A stretch of DNA of 64,000 bases from Arabidopsis thaliana (GCF_000001735.4 NC_003074.8:1054101-1118100); one strand, 5' to 3'. Shown: positions 40,665 through 52,090, numbered from the stretch's first letter. A program made the numbers and translations. The notes: generated by a model from the sequence alone, not told the origin.

Positions 40665-41516
40665 TTAATCATTAACGATATCATCTTGAGGAGAAAACAC
40701 TTTTCGAAGATATCTTACTATATTGATGTCCAACGCAAAAGCTTTAGCCAAAATCTTTGGGTCAATCGGAGGCTTCGACCCGAAAACTGCATCACCTACC
40801 GAGATATAACCAGGATTTTGGCTCCCAACCGCCCCAATCGCAACCGCATTTGTCTTCCCTATGTTTGCATGAAATTGTACCAATCCGATGGGATGAACAA
40901 ACACATCTCCGGGATAAAGAATTTTGGAGAAGAGTGTGTAGTTGTAGTCGTTCGACGATACAAAACCGACTAGGAGCTTTCCCTTGATGACTAAGATGAT
41001 CTCGGAGGCGCGTGGATGTATGTGCGGTGGGATTAGACCACCAGGGGCAAAGTCAATACGGGCGATGCCGACCCCAAGAGTGTTGAGACCGGGGATATTA
41101 GCGGGGTTCACAAAGGAGCCAAGGCGTTTGTTGGTGTTTCCCGGGATGTTAAGGCCAGAAGCAAAGAAATCATCTGATGTTACTAGTTTTGGATCTTTGC
41201 AGAATTCTCCATTTACGAAAACTACGATAAAATAAAAAAAAAGAACGAAATGTAGACTTGAATTTGAAAGTTATATAATAAGTTTTATGATCATAACATC
41301 GTCTTCCATATCAAATAACATAAAAAATATAGGGTTATTCTTATGTATAAACTAATTGTTTTACGTATAAAACAATAATTAGAGATTACCTCCGTTTTTT
41401 TCGGGGACGGCAACACAGTAGTCTTGAAGAGGAGATGGGTCGTAACAAGAGACAAACGAAGATGCTAAAGCCAGCAAAATGATTTTAGCTAGAAAACACT
41501 GAAAAGGATATTTCAT
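40665..41516 (-). CDS. Germin-like protein, subfamily 1 (copy B)
   Basis: Two exons, 41390-41516 and 40665-41221, give 227 residues (At3g04170 position). Signal peptide MKYPFQCFLAKIILLALAS, then YDPSPLQDYCVA. Box 1 reads [11 protein letters not shown], so all three first-box metal ligands (His, His, Glu) are intact. Box 2 reads HPIGLVQFHAN, where the canonical His position is Gln and a His appears two residues later. The protein should be a secreted cupin. The intron is GT-AG at the position shared by all five paralogues, directly after the N-terminal cysteine segment. Confidence 0.9.
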
Positions 41517-43417
41517 CTTTTTGTTTTTCAAATAGAATTGTTCGTGCGGTTTTGTTTTCCCTTTCTTTGTGGATTAAGCGATGTTGCATGAGAAACATAT
41601 GCATGAGCTATATATAGTCCAAAAAGTGGTCCAATAATATTTGACTTTAGTTTACAAGTAATTTACATAGATTGATCGAGTTTGTACGGAAATATCAAGA
41701 CCTAATAAAAGTAAAATTTTAAAAATATTGGAAATCCTGGCATTCATTTTTCTGTTTGAACACATAACACATGCAGGTTTAATTGTATGCAGTTTATATA
41801 CATGTATATATAAATATATAACATGTTAAATAAAGTCGCAAGTCGCAACGTTTATGGAGTTTCTCTTATTTATTAACTTTTTTTTGTAAGTTTAAAATGT
41901 AAACATATATAACAAGATGTGATGTATGATGAAGATGATAATGATGATGAGATGTTAAAATAAAATAATATATATATAACAAGATGTAACTGGTATTTTT
42001 TGCACCAAAAAAGGAGATGTAATTGCTATATTCATGTTAGATTAGTTTGGGGTTTACAATTTGTAAGAGAAATTGATCACTATAAAAAAAAAAAAAAATC
42101 TTGAATGAAATGCAAATATCGTTATAAAAAAACGTGTAAATATATACGTTTGAAACAAATCATTTGCTAATTTCTTTTCTTGAACTAATTTTAAATTTAT
42201 GAATCAAGTTCGTTATGAGAGGGCTAGCTAGGTTCCTCGTAACTTCATTGTTTTTGTTGAATTATGAAACAAATTTACTCCATTAATTATGTGGTATAAT
42301 TCTTTAAATTTTGAAATATGATACAAACTATTGAAGTGTTGAAACCGAAGTTTCCACAATTACCTGAAAATTTAAAACGTGAGAAGAAGTGATTATGATT
42401 TAAATTTGCTTGATGATCAATGTATACAAGCATACACAAATGTATACTTGCACACAATCAAAACATAAACCACATATTTTTCAACTTTAGAAATTAAAAA
42501 CCCACAGTGTTATTATCATAAACATAAGCTACACACAAACTCTACTAAAGAAAAATTATCAACTAATTAGTTTTTGTTGTGATTATTGTTCAAGTATGTG
42601 AATATAGCAATGGCTGCATATGCGAGAGTGGAAGTTGAAATTAAGCAAACAAAGTTGGCATTGTTTCATGCGAGCTAGAAGATCAAATGCCTTTACCACT
42701 TACACTAAGACATGGCCATTTCTTAATCTTAATTAAATTACAATATGGAATAGCTACTAAAAACACATTTTTAAAATATAAGTGGAATATGCAGAGAGAA
42801 CAACATATATAATCCTTAATTTAGTAATGTGCCCCTCTACTGTGTACGTGGAAGTGTTTTGCTTCCGCGTGGCCATTTAGAATATTGTGCTCTTTATATA
42901 ATATGTAAAATTATTAAAACCTATAAATCATGCATTTTCTGATATAAATCTTAGATTATGTTCTTTTTTGTGTTATTGAGATGATTTTTTTTCTTAAGTA
43001 TCACAATGTGTCTTTTCTATATATATATACGTCCTTAAAGCGGTTTTGTGCCGCGTTATTAAGATTTCGTTGGGACATTGTCAAGTTTTGGAACATGTTT
43101 TATATATTTTACATTCCACGATTCTGAATTTTCTGATTCAAAGCCCATTGGAATAGTAGGCGATCACAAACCTCTTTATTATTCCTCTATCCTCATCCTC
43201 TTAAATTTCAAACTAAAATATATTGGCTTATTTATTCATTAACTATATTAATTTCTTACAAATTGTTTTAAATTAATTAGCACATGACATTCTTACATAT
43301 ATATTTCCCACACATTTTTTGTTATTTACTTCCTACTTCATACATATATATCTATATAATCATTGGATTATTTCGCATAACTATATTTTATCATTATTCT
43401 CTTAAGCTAGTATGTCA
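41517..43417. other. Interval between germin copies B and C
   Basis: The left end is the copy B promoter: an RY-like gcatgagc and a ctatatatag TATA block at about 41600-41615, 85-100 bp upstream of the ATG. The rest is AT-rich, with a (GAT)-rich patch near 41930-41950 and a poly-A run near 42085. The stretch 41530-41690 has a copy at 47.61-47.79 kb. No gene seen. Confidence 0.6.
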
Positions 43418-44215
43418 TCAAGAAAACACTGCCTGAAGATATTTCACTTTGTTGTAGTCCAACGCAAAAGCTTTAGCCAAAACCTTGGGATCAATCAAAG
43501 GTTTTGATCCGAAAACCGCATCACCTATTATGATCCTACCGGGGTCTTGGCTCCCACCCGCAGAAATCACAACGGCATTTGTCTCCCCAATATTCGCATG
43601 AAAATGTATCAAACCTTTGGGAAACACAAATACATCTCCCGGATAAAGAACTTTGGTGAAGAGCGTGTAGTTGTATTCATTTGACGACACAAAACCAACG
43701 AAAAGCTTGCCCTTCATGACTAAGAAGATCTGGCTGCCACGCGGGTGTGTGTGAGGTGGGTCTAGACCGCCCGGGGCAAAGTCATAGCGGGCAATGTCGA
43801 CCCCAAGAGTGTTGAGACCAGGCAGTCTTTCGACATCCACGACGGTGTTTCTAGCGCCGGGCCCGATGATGGTGTTTCCGGGGACGTTTAGGCCGGAAGT
43901 ATAAAAATCATTGGTTGTTACACGTTTTGGATCTTTGCAGAACTCTCCATTTACATAAACTGCGTAAAACGTCAAATCAAATCTTTTGAGGTTTGAATGA
44001 TATAATTATGTCAATATGATTTTTGGCATAATACCCAGATTGAAGAATATCAAAGGAGCCATGTACGTGCAACACATAGGGAGATTACCTCCATTAGTTT
44101 CGTTGGTGGCAACACAGTAGTCTTGAAGAGGAGATGGGTCGTAACAATATACAAACGAAGATGCTAAAGCCAACAAAATGATTTTGGCTAATAGAAACTG
44201 CAAAAGACCTTCCAT
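43418..44215 (-). CDS. Germin-like protein, subfamily 1 (copy C)
   Basis: Two exons, 44089-44215 and 43418-43959, give 222 residues (At3g04180 position). The signal peptide MEGLLQFLLAKIILLALAS is followed by YDPSPLQDYCVA. Box 1 reads PPHTHPRGSQI, so the metal-ligand Glu is Gln, caused by CAG where paralogue D has GAG. Box 2 reads FPKGLIHFHAN and keeps the ligand His. It is nearly identical to copy D, including the C-terminus (LQAVFS and FQAVFS), so C and D are the youngest pair in the cluster. A secreted cupin with a compromised metal site is the simplest reading. Confidence 0.9.
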
Positions 44216-44828
44216 TAATTTTTTTCTCTCAAACAGAAATGTTCGTGTGTTTTTTTCCCCCCTTTTTGTGGATTAAGCGATGCTGCATGAGAAACATGCA
44301 TGCGATATATAACCACGGAGTCGTCCAAAAACATTTGATTTTAGTTTACAAGTAAAATAAATCTACTCTAGATAATAGTTAATAGGTTGATCAAGTTTAC
44401 ACGGAAAATCAAGGTCCAATACAAGAAGATTTAAAATTGTGGGACGTTCGTGCTTTTACTTTTTATTTATTAACGTCTGAAACTTATTTGACCGAATCAT
44501 TTGAGTTTGTGTTTGCATATACGTTTCCCCTTTTTAGAGTTAATTTTAATAGTTAAAAGTTTAGATACATAAACATAATAAGATATATGATATATACGTT
44601 TTAGCCTTTTTTTGTTTTTATGATTTGTAGTTATAAAGAAAAATAATTTAATTAAAATATAAATAGAATAATTTAAGTCAACACATACAAATAAATCAGT
44701 AAATTAATTATCAACACATGAAAACAAAACCGTTGTCATTTGAGTTTGTGTTTGTGTTTGCAATTTCTGGGAGAATGGTCTAATCCAAAACCGTCTTAGG
44801 TTCTCCTCCGATCTCTTCTTCGTTCCCC
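44216..44828. other. Promoter of germin copy C and AT-rich spacer
   Basis: The promoter has gcatgcgatatataac (RY repeat beside a TATA block) about 85 bp upstream of the ATG, the layout shared by copies A to D. Beyond it is AT-rich spacer. Confidence 0.6.
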
Positions 44829-45348
44829 ATGTTAGAGTCTAATCAAAATCCTTCTTTGGTGCTCCTCGCTTTCACTGCCCCGATCTCTTCTTTCTCCGCC
44901 GGTGAAATTAAGGTTCTGAAATCATCCTCGATTGGGTCAACACAATCAATCACGAATCATCATCGGCGATCAGGTATTCAAAAGAGAAATAGATTTTTGT
45001 TTCGGTGAATAAGAGAATATTTTATTTCTCAAGAATGAAGAAGAGAATGAGAATGCGTGAGACTCTGTATTTATAAGCAGAGAAGGTTTATTTTCTTAAG
45101 AGTATATTTGCTTCATTAATTGATGATTTGATATTAATCTAACCGTTGGGATTTTTCAGTATTTTTAATTTTTAATTTGTATTTGCAATTTTTCAGGCAA
45201 TCTTGGTTGGCTCCTCCAATTTCAGAACCAGTTTGTGGAGCATAAGCCAGATTCTGAGGACTTGACTGATACAGCACACGTTGACCAATGCTGCTCTATG
45301 TGTCATGAGAGAAGTAGCCTGGTTCAACAAGAAAACAGGAGCACATAG
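44829..45348 (+). CDS. Hypothetical small gene or gene remnant, family unknown
   Basis: An ATG at 44829 opens a coding-like exon to 44973 (starts MLESNQNPSLVLLAF), ending tcag|gtattc. A clean acceptor tttttcag precedes 45197, where the frame continues as NLGWLLQFQNQFVEHKPDSE and DTAHVDQCCSMCHERS to a TAG at 45346. Phases match and the total is 98 residues. The text is unlike random AT-rich DNA and GC content rises here. A tandem repeat follows the stop, and in-frame coding-like text continues past it, so it may be a decayed larger gene and not a complete small one. No family recognised. Confidence 0.35.
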
Positions 45349-45427
45349 TCCCTTTACAAGCAACAACAAAAGCTTGACAACAAGAAAACAAGAGGACATA
45401 GTCCCTTTACAAGCAACAACAAAGCTT
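45325..45427. repeat. Imperfect tandem duplication of about 53 bp, with a third partial copy
   Basis: Units starting caacaagaaaaca at 45325 and 45378 share catagtccctttacaagcaa. The end of the second unit and what follows (caacaacaaagcttgagctc, then cattgaaccaccaatctta) recur at about 45931-45987. The repeats lie inside the decayed coding region. Confidence 0.8.
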
Positions 45428-46022
45428 GAGCTCGAGTACCTTAAACTCTGCTGCATTGAACCACCAATCTTATATATATATATATGTTGGCAAGTCTGGT
45501 GTGGAGAGGAAGGATACAGCATATTTTTGAAGATTCTCAGACATTTCATCCTTTCTTTATCTTGTCTCTTCTCTTGCAAACTCGTTAGTCCATTTAGGTT
45601 ACTTGTTATTGACTTAATCATAGTTAGATGATTTCTGTTCAACTTTTAGATGTGTGTGTGTGTGTCTGCATTTTGCACTCTTTATCTGCAGATAGTCAAA
45701 ATTTTCCCAATTGTTGTTATGTTTGGAGTTATTAAATGGACTTGGCAATTCTAAGATCATTTAGCCAATATTGGCAAACGCTGTATAACTGGAAATGGAA
45801 AAAGGAAGAACAAAAACGAAATTGACATTTCGAATGACAAAAAGATGTACATGACATGTTGTTTTATGTATTGGCCTGTGTTTACTCTTCCTGTGCCAAA
45901 CTATTTAATTCTCTTTAGATGCTACTTCATCAACAACAAAGCTTGAGCTCGAGTCCCTTCAGCAGCTGCATTGAACCACCAATCTTAAGCAAGATGATCT
46001 GTTGTTTTCTGGTTCAAGTCGT

Positions 46023-46260
46023 CGTTGGAACGTAAACCACATTGTTCAGTAAGCTGTGAGATCGGCCATAGAAGAGATAGATCATGCTTCCAGTAAATAG
46101 CCATACCAAGACCCTGAATCCCTGATCCATGTCCCAGCTCTGACATTACATACCACTAGGAACTCACTCAATGTTGATGATCAAGTAGGTGTTGACCAAG
46201 TTAAACGTCCTAACCAGATGATAACCAACTCAGCAAATGAATAGAAACTCTTAAGTAAGC
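46023..46260 (+). pseudogene. Coding-like debris, plus strand
   Basis: Frames such as AVRSAIEEIDHASSK and ESLIHVPALTLHTTRNSLN are interrupted by stops within 250 bp. This is probably a continuation of the decayed gene that begins at 44829. Parent unknown. Confidence 0.3.
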
Positions 46261-46381
46261 AGCTTTTTTGAAGCAAGTGAGACCAACCAATTGATGGCTC
46301 GCAGAATCTTATATTCAGTTAAAATTTCTCTTTTTTGTGCTGTATGAATGTATAGGCAAAAAAATATGGCTTAAATAAGCT

Positions 46382-46820
46382 TCAGGCCTTGTTACCTCCT
46401 TTGTGTCCAAAGTTGTGCCTTTCTTCATCCTCGTCAATGATGTACCTGTTCCATAAGTTCACAAGGCCAAATGGCTGTAATTCTACTCTATCACAATAAA
46501 GTTTCACAAACAACTCATAAGAGAAGCTCATCTGCACAAGATAACAGAAACATGAATTGGATAATGCCAGTGGATATAATCAATGTTTTAAAACTTAAAT
46601 CATATATATTGTAATGACCTCATCGATAGAAGTGGAAGGTTGAGACATTTTTGACGACTTTAGATGACTTTTTTAATCCACTGCATATTTGAACCTTGGG
46701 ACAGTTTTGGCTTACTAATAGCTTTTGAAGATGACATTGCAGCAGAAGCACTAGGTGGTTCAGATGTAACATTTCTATGCCCAAGTGCATTCATTTCTTC
46801 TCTGTACTGAGTGGCCTAGT
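46382..46820 (-). pseudogene. Spliced coding-like remnant, minus strand, family unknown
   Basis: The last exon, 46382-46531, follows a good acceptor (ttgtgcag) and encodes MSFSYELFVKLYCDRVELQP and then NLWNRYIIDEDEERHNFGHK before TGA. An upstream piece ending at 46619 (SQPSTSIDE|gtcatt) joins it in phase. Further upstream, REEMNALGHRNVTSEP and SSKAISKPKLSQG are readable but in another frame. The combination of splice signals and coding-like text implies a real gene ancestor that has lost its frame. It lies opposite in strand to the debris at 44.8-46.3 kb. Confidence 0.4.
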
Positions 46821-47249
46821 CTCATAAAAATCTAAAATTATCATTACCATCAGATCTCAAGTATCTAGAATCAATTGTATGTAAAAAAAAAACTGAACTT
46901 TGATCAGATTGATAGAAGAAACGAAAAACTAAATAATAACAACAGGAGCTAGCAACATGTATACTATTTCACTTTTTTTAGAGTTTCTAAGCCAATCAGA
47001 AGGCTCTATTTCACACCCACTCGCACAAAGTGAGCGTTGAGCGCGTGAGAGCAATTCTGTGGGTATACCCCTTTCGAAATCATGCCTTTTTCAATCGACG
47101 CACTAGTCTCAAAAATTCCCATCGCGTGAAAATTTGTTTGTTTTCTTCTCTAAACCAGTGTAAACCAAACCGCAAATCAATTCTAATTTCAATACCAATG
47201 TATACCGAACCTAAAAATCAATTTTAATTTGAAAACCAATGACTAACCG

Positions 47250-47605
47250 CTTGTCCTGAGAATAGAAGAGTGATCTAAAAGCTAGATTTTTCGAGAGAGA
47301 ATCTACGAAAATTCTGACAACAGAAGAAGAGAGTATACCGGAGAGCTCGTGAATCGGCGCCGGAGCGATGGAGTAAAATTGTTAGGATTTTGAAAAGGAG
47401 AAGCGTGGTTGAAGAATTTCGGATTAGAATTTTGATAGGGTGTAAACGACGGTGGTCGATCCATGAGCTCCGGCGACGGCGAACTTCACTGGCAACGTTG
47501 AGTTTGTGTGTTATTCGAAAAGATAACGTTTCTGTTTAGCATAGTTTAATTGGATATAGTGCCCATTTAATCAGGCCCATTAATATTTATTCGGCCCATT
47601 TGTTT
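47250..47605 (-). pseudogene. Truncated copy of the U11/U12-48K promoter and 5' coding end
   Basis: This stretch matches about 39,925-40,345. Shared blocks include gagtgatctaaa, gaccggagagctcg-like text, ggtggtcgatccatgag at the start codon (47463 region) and the paired ggcccat motifs. The copy has several small gaps and no longer keeps the reading frame: only the MDRPPSL start remains readable before it diverges. About 80 codons of exon 1 are represented, with no CHHC finger. It ends abruptly where germin-promoter sequence begins, so it is a duplication relic and not an active gene. Confidence 0.85.
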
Positions 47606-47859
47606 CCTTTTTCAAATAGAATCGTATGTGTGGTCTTGTTTTCCATTTCTTTGTTGATTAAGCGATGTTGCATGAGAAACATGCATGCATGCTCTATATA
47701 TAGTCCAAAAAGTGGTCCAAAAATATTTGATTTTAGTTTACAAGTAATTTACATCTAACTATTATAGATTGATCGAGTTTGTACGGAATATATAATCATC
47801 AGATTATTTCGTCATTACTATATTTCATAATTATTCACTGAGGCTAATTACGTATGTCA
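47605..47859 (-). pseudogene. Relic of a germin-like promoter fused to the 3' flank of germin copy D
   Basis: Bases 47605-47790 match 41520-41690, the promoter of copy B: tttttcaaatagaat, then gattaagcgatgttgcatgag, then a ctatatatag TATA block, then gattgatcgagtttgtacgg. From about 47790 the sequence switches to the 3' flank found after copy C (aatcatNNgattatttcg). The coding body that should lie between is absent, so a whole germin-like gene was lost here. Confidence 0.8.
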
Positions 47860-48647
47860 TCAAGAGAACACTGCCTGAAAATATTTCACTTTGTTGAAGT
47901 CCAACGCAAAAGCTTTAGCCAAAACCTTGGGATCAATCAAAGGTTTCGATCCGAAAACCGCATTACCTATTATGATCCTACCGGGGTTTTGGCTCCCAGT
48001 TGCAGCAATCACAACCGCATTTGTCTTTCCAATATTCGCATGAAATTGTATCAAACCTTTGGGAAACACAAATACATCTCCCGGATAAAGAACTTTGGTG
48101 AAGAGCGTGTAGTTGTATTCGTTCGACGACACAAATCCAACGAAAAGCTTGCCCTTCATGACTAAGAAGATCTCGCTGCCACGTGGGTGGGTGTGAGGTG
48201 GGTATAGACCGCCCGGGGCGAAGTCAATGCGGGCAATGTCGACCCCAAGAGTGTTGAGACCAGGCATTCTTTTGACATCCACGACGGTGATTTTGACGCC
48301 CGGACCGGTGCTGGTATTTCCGGGAACGTTTAGGCCGGAAGTGTAAAAATCATTCGCCGTTACACATTTTGGATCTTTGCAGAACTTTCCATTTACATAA
48401 ACTGTGTAAAACGTCAAATTAAATGTTTTGAGGTTTGAATTATTTAATTATGTTACTATGATTTTTGGCATATGATATCCAGATTGAAGAATATCAAAAG
48501 ATCCAGGTACGTGAGATTACCTCCATTAGTTTCGTTGGTGGCAACACAGTAGTCTTGAAGAGGAGATGGTTCGTAACAATATACAAACGAAGATGCTAAA
48601 GCCAACAAAATGATTTTGGCTAAAAGAAAATGCAGAAGACCTTTCAT
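47860..48647 (-). CDS. Germin-like protein, subfamily 1 (copy D)
   Basis: Two exons, 48521-48647 and 47860-48401, give 222 residues (At3g04190 position). The signal peptide MKGLLHFLLAKIILLALAS leads to YEPSPLQDYCVA. Box 1 is PPHTHPRGSEI with all three ligands. Box 2 is FPKGLIQFHAN, with Gln at the canonical His and a shifted His. Start 48647 is preferred over the longer upstream open frame because it aligns with the paralogues and begins the signal peptide. RY repeat and TATA block (gcatgcgctatatatag) sit about 85 bp upstream. Confidence 0.9.
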
Positions 48648-49644
48648 TTTTTTTCTCTCAAACAGAAATGTTCGTGTGTTTTTTTTTTTTCCCTGTTGTG
48701 GATTAAGCGATGTTGCATGAGAAACATGCATGCGCTATATATAGTCCAAGAAGTCGTCCAAAAACATTTGATTTTAGTTTACATATAGCGCTATATTTTA
48801 ATTTCACGGAAAATCAAAGCCCATTAATACAAGAAGTTTTAAATTGTGGGACTTTCCTGCTTTTACTTTCTATTTATTAACGTGTAAAGCTTGACTGCTT
48901 CATTTGAGTGTTTGTTTAATAATTTTTAAAAATACATAGTTACATACATAATAAGATATTAGATATATGTTTTTGTTTCTATAATTTGTAATTTTAAAGA
49001 AAAATAATTTATTTTAAATTTAAATTAACACATATATAAACGCAACTGAACACTAAAAACCATTTTGTTTTGTTTTTAACATAATTTTATTATCGAACTA
49101 AACAATATTTCAAACCAATACATATTTGTAGTTCATGATTTTTCCAAAACTCTAAAATCCATTTAGTTACGGAAAGGAGAAGTTCGTTGTATATTCTTTA
49201 AAACTTTTGATTCGAGCTAGTACTAAGTAATGAAGCATTGAATCTGACGTTTTATGATCAATTTGGAAAATTAAAAACGTGAGAAGAAGTGGTTATCATT
49301 TGCTTGATGATTAAAGCCTACAAGCATACACATATTTATTCTGGACACAACCAGAACATTAACCACACAAATCATAGGAAAAACATGAACCACTAATGAC
49401 ACATTAAAAAAAAAATAGAAATTAGAAACATATAATATTGGCTATTATCATAAACTTAGCTACATACAAACTCTGTGAAAGTAAAATACACATGTTGTAA
49501 CATGTTTTTTTTTTTAGGGTTGAACTAATTTTACATTCATTTAGAAAACAAATAAAAAATACAAATTTATAAGTTTGGGATTTAAATACATGTATGTATA
49601 TCATGTGATTAACTCACAAATTTTATCATCAATCTTAAAACTTA
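48648..49644. other. Interval between germin copies D and E
   Basis: Copy D promoter at the left, AT-rich spacer to the right with some blocks shared with the spacer upstream of copy B (ttaaaaacgtgagaagaag at about 49270 and, less exactly, 42375). No gene. Confidence 0.6.
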
Positions 49645-50473
49645 CTACCATAATGGCGGACCAAACACTATGTGGAGAAATCTAACCAATTTAACGTCTA
49701 ATTGAAAAGCTTTAGCCAACACCTCTTGAGGAATCGAAGGGTTCGATCCAAAAACCGCGTCTGCAATCCTAATGGTACCAGGATTCTGGCTCCCAAACCC
49801 AGCAAACGCGACCGCCCTTGTCCTCCGAACGTTCATTTGAAAATGTATCAAACCAATGGGAAACACAAAAACGTCTCCTCGTTTAAGAACCTTGTAGAAC
49901 AGTCTATTGTTGTCTTGGTTCGAAGACACAAACCCAACCAGGAGTTTTCCTTTGGTGACTACGAGTATTTCAGTGGCGCGTGGATGTATGTGCGGTGGGT
50001 TTTGACCTCCCTGAGCAAAGTCTAAGCGAGCGAGGGAGACTCCGAGGGTGTTGAGGCCAGGGATTTTGTTGACATCTACGGTTGTGACATTAGAACCGAG
50101 GAAGTTGGTGGTGTTTCGGGCGATGTTGAGTCCCGAATAAGAGAAATCATTGGCCGTTACTGATTTTGGATCTTTACAGAATTTGCCATTCACGAAAACT
50201 GCAAGAAAAACCAAAAAGAAAACAGCACTAATGATGTTTTGTAATTTGATTATAGTACTAAATCCTTTCCAAAAAATATAAATATAGTAGTGATAAAGAG
50301 ATTCTAGATCCGAACACTAAACTAGCTATATTCGAGATAATACCTCTATTAGTTTCGCTGGCGGCAACACAAAAGTCTTGAAGAGGATTTGGATCGTAAC
50401 AAGATACAAATGAAGTTGCTAAAGCCAATAAGATAACTTGAGTTACAAGCAAGCGAAGAAGCACTTCCATCAT
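49645..50473 (-). CDS. Germin-like protein, subfamily 1 (copy E)
   Basis: Two exons, 50344-50473 and 49645-50198, give 227 residues (At3g04200 position). The signal peptide is [19 protein letters not shown]; the second Met aligns with the paralogue starts. Box 1 [11 protein letters not shown] and box 2 [11 protein letters not shown] both keep the canonical barley-germin ligands (His, His, Glu, His). It is the only copy in the window that does. It is also the most diverged, with a different C-terminus (HIVFGPPLW) and no RY repeat beside its TATA region. It may approximate the ancestral active state of the cluster. Confidence 0.9.
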
Positions 50474-51602
50474 ATATTTTTTTCTAATAAAAAAACTTGA
50501 GTGGAAAGAGTGTTAGATAAGAAGAACGCGCTAAATGTATAGAGGATATAGCTCACAGGGAGATTCATTAAATATATTTTTATGTCATTTCTTTGTTCAA
50601 GTCAAATACACCAATCTACTGCTGCTGATCTAAATATTTGAGCTATAACATTAAATTTTGAAGTAATTATGATTGTGATTTGCTTGACAATCAAAGTACA
50701 CACTAACATACAACTAAAAGCATTAGCCATAAATTTCTTTTAGTTTTAGAAGTTAGAAGCATCATACATTTTTATCATGAACGTAAACCACACACAAACT
50801 CTACTGATTAAACCAAAATTAGACCCGCTAACTATTCGATTCTATCATCTTTTAGTTTTGTGAATTGTGATATTATATAGTTCAACTAGGTCATATCTCA
50901 TCGATGAACATACCCCGAAACACCACCAATTTCCTCTGTTCGTAATTAAATATCGAGGAAAATTCGATTTTATCATCTAATTCATTCCCACGGGAGTCAC
51001 TGGCACAACTAAATCTATGAACTAAATTACTTATAGACGAAAATTACAATGTACCTGGAAGATTGTTTTACTTTCTTCAGTTTCTTCATTACTCTGTTTC
51101 AGACAGAGTCCTCTGTTCTCTCTGTTTTCACCTGGTAACTTCATACCAGGCAGTCTCCTCCTGTCTGTTGAGCTACGAGATGTCTGTGATGGGGGTCTCG
51201 TTTTCTTTCCGACCATGATTTATCTCCAAGATTCATACACCACATGCTAAGACGGAGAAAAAAACATGAGAAGAGGGTTGAACAAAATAAGATCACAGCG
51301 GAATTAAAGCCAAATAAAAAACTTCTATAGTGTACATATTGTAAACAAGAAGACCTAGGCAACGAAAAGCTAAATGGACACATGAACCCAACTCTCTTCT
51401 GCTGCCTTTGTAACACACCGCGTACGGAAGCCTGAATTGGTTTTATTACGAATATTGTCAGGATCCAGATAAATTGCTGCAAGAGAAAACAATAAAACCT
51501 GGAGATCATGTGGGAATGTTGATACTTGTCCAAGTTATTTATAATCCAAGAACTTACCTTAAATTGTTTCTTGTTCACATTGTTCCAGCATGCAAGTTTT
51601 CA
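50474..51602. other. Interval between germin copy E and the TIR gene pair
   Basis: Copy E promoter, then AT-rich spacer. A 61-codon ATG frame on the minus strand (51031-51216; starts MVGKKTRPPSQTSRSSTDRR) ends beside a donor-like ttccag|gtacat. It is charged and coding-like, but I do not recognise it. It could be a 3' exon belonging to the TIR gene remnant. Bases 51264-51300 (catgagaagagggttgaaca) recur at 54897-54930 behind the second TIR gene. Confidence 0.45.
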
Positions 51603-52090
51603 CTATCTTGATGTCTCCAGATTCTTCGTATTCCGTTCCGTTCCGTTGGAAGTATCTACCAAGATTTGAACACCACAGTCTAAAATTTCCCAGTATTTAC
51701 CAGTGATCTTGAACTCAAATTCAAGCTCTCTGAAATTCACATCCACAGCCGTATCAGGTAAGTTTAGAGAGATGGAAGATCCAAAGAAATACATAGTAGT
51801 GTACGTAGCAGAAACATAAGTTCTTGATCACCTCCTCGTATCACATTTTTAGGAACAGGGTAAAACAAGAACAATAATAAGACTTTTGTTTTAGGGAATT
51901 GAGATTGTCTCTTTACATAGATACCACAAGCAAATAATGGAGAGTTGGTTCTACATGATATAGGTTGACCGATTCTCTCCTTGTTACAACTGAAGCAAAT
52001 TGCAGAGTAAATTAAAAGATTAACATACATATAACATAAATCACTCATTGCACATACTTTCGTTTTGGTGGTTTGATCAGGTAGTTTCAT
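51603..52090 (-). pseudogene. Relic of the post-LRR (C-JID) exon of a TIR-NBS-LRR gene
   Basis: In shifting frames the minus strand reads CFSCNKERIGQPISC, then KTKVLLLFLFYPVP, then GSSISLNLPDTAVDV and YWEILDCGVQILVD. These match the pattern of the C-terminal jelly-roll region that follows LRRs in many plant TNL proteins (a PVP-type phrase, GSSISLNL, and EI-CGVQILV near the end). It lies directly downstream of the TIR-NBS gene, which now stops before any LRR. The simplest reading is that the gene descends from a full TNL, lost its LRR exons, and left this tail behind. At least two frame changes separate the pieces. Confidence 0.7.
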
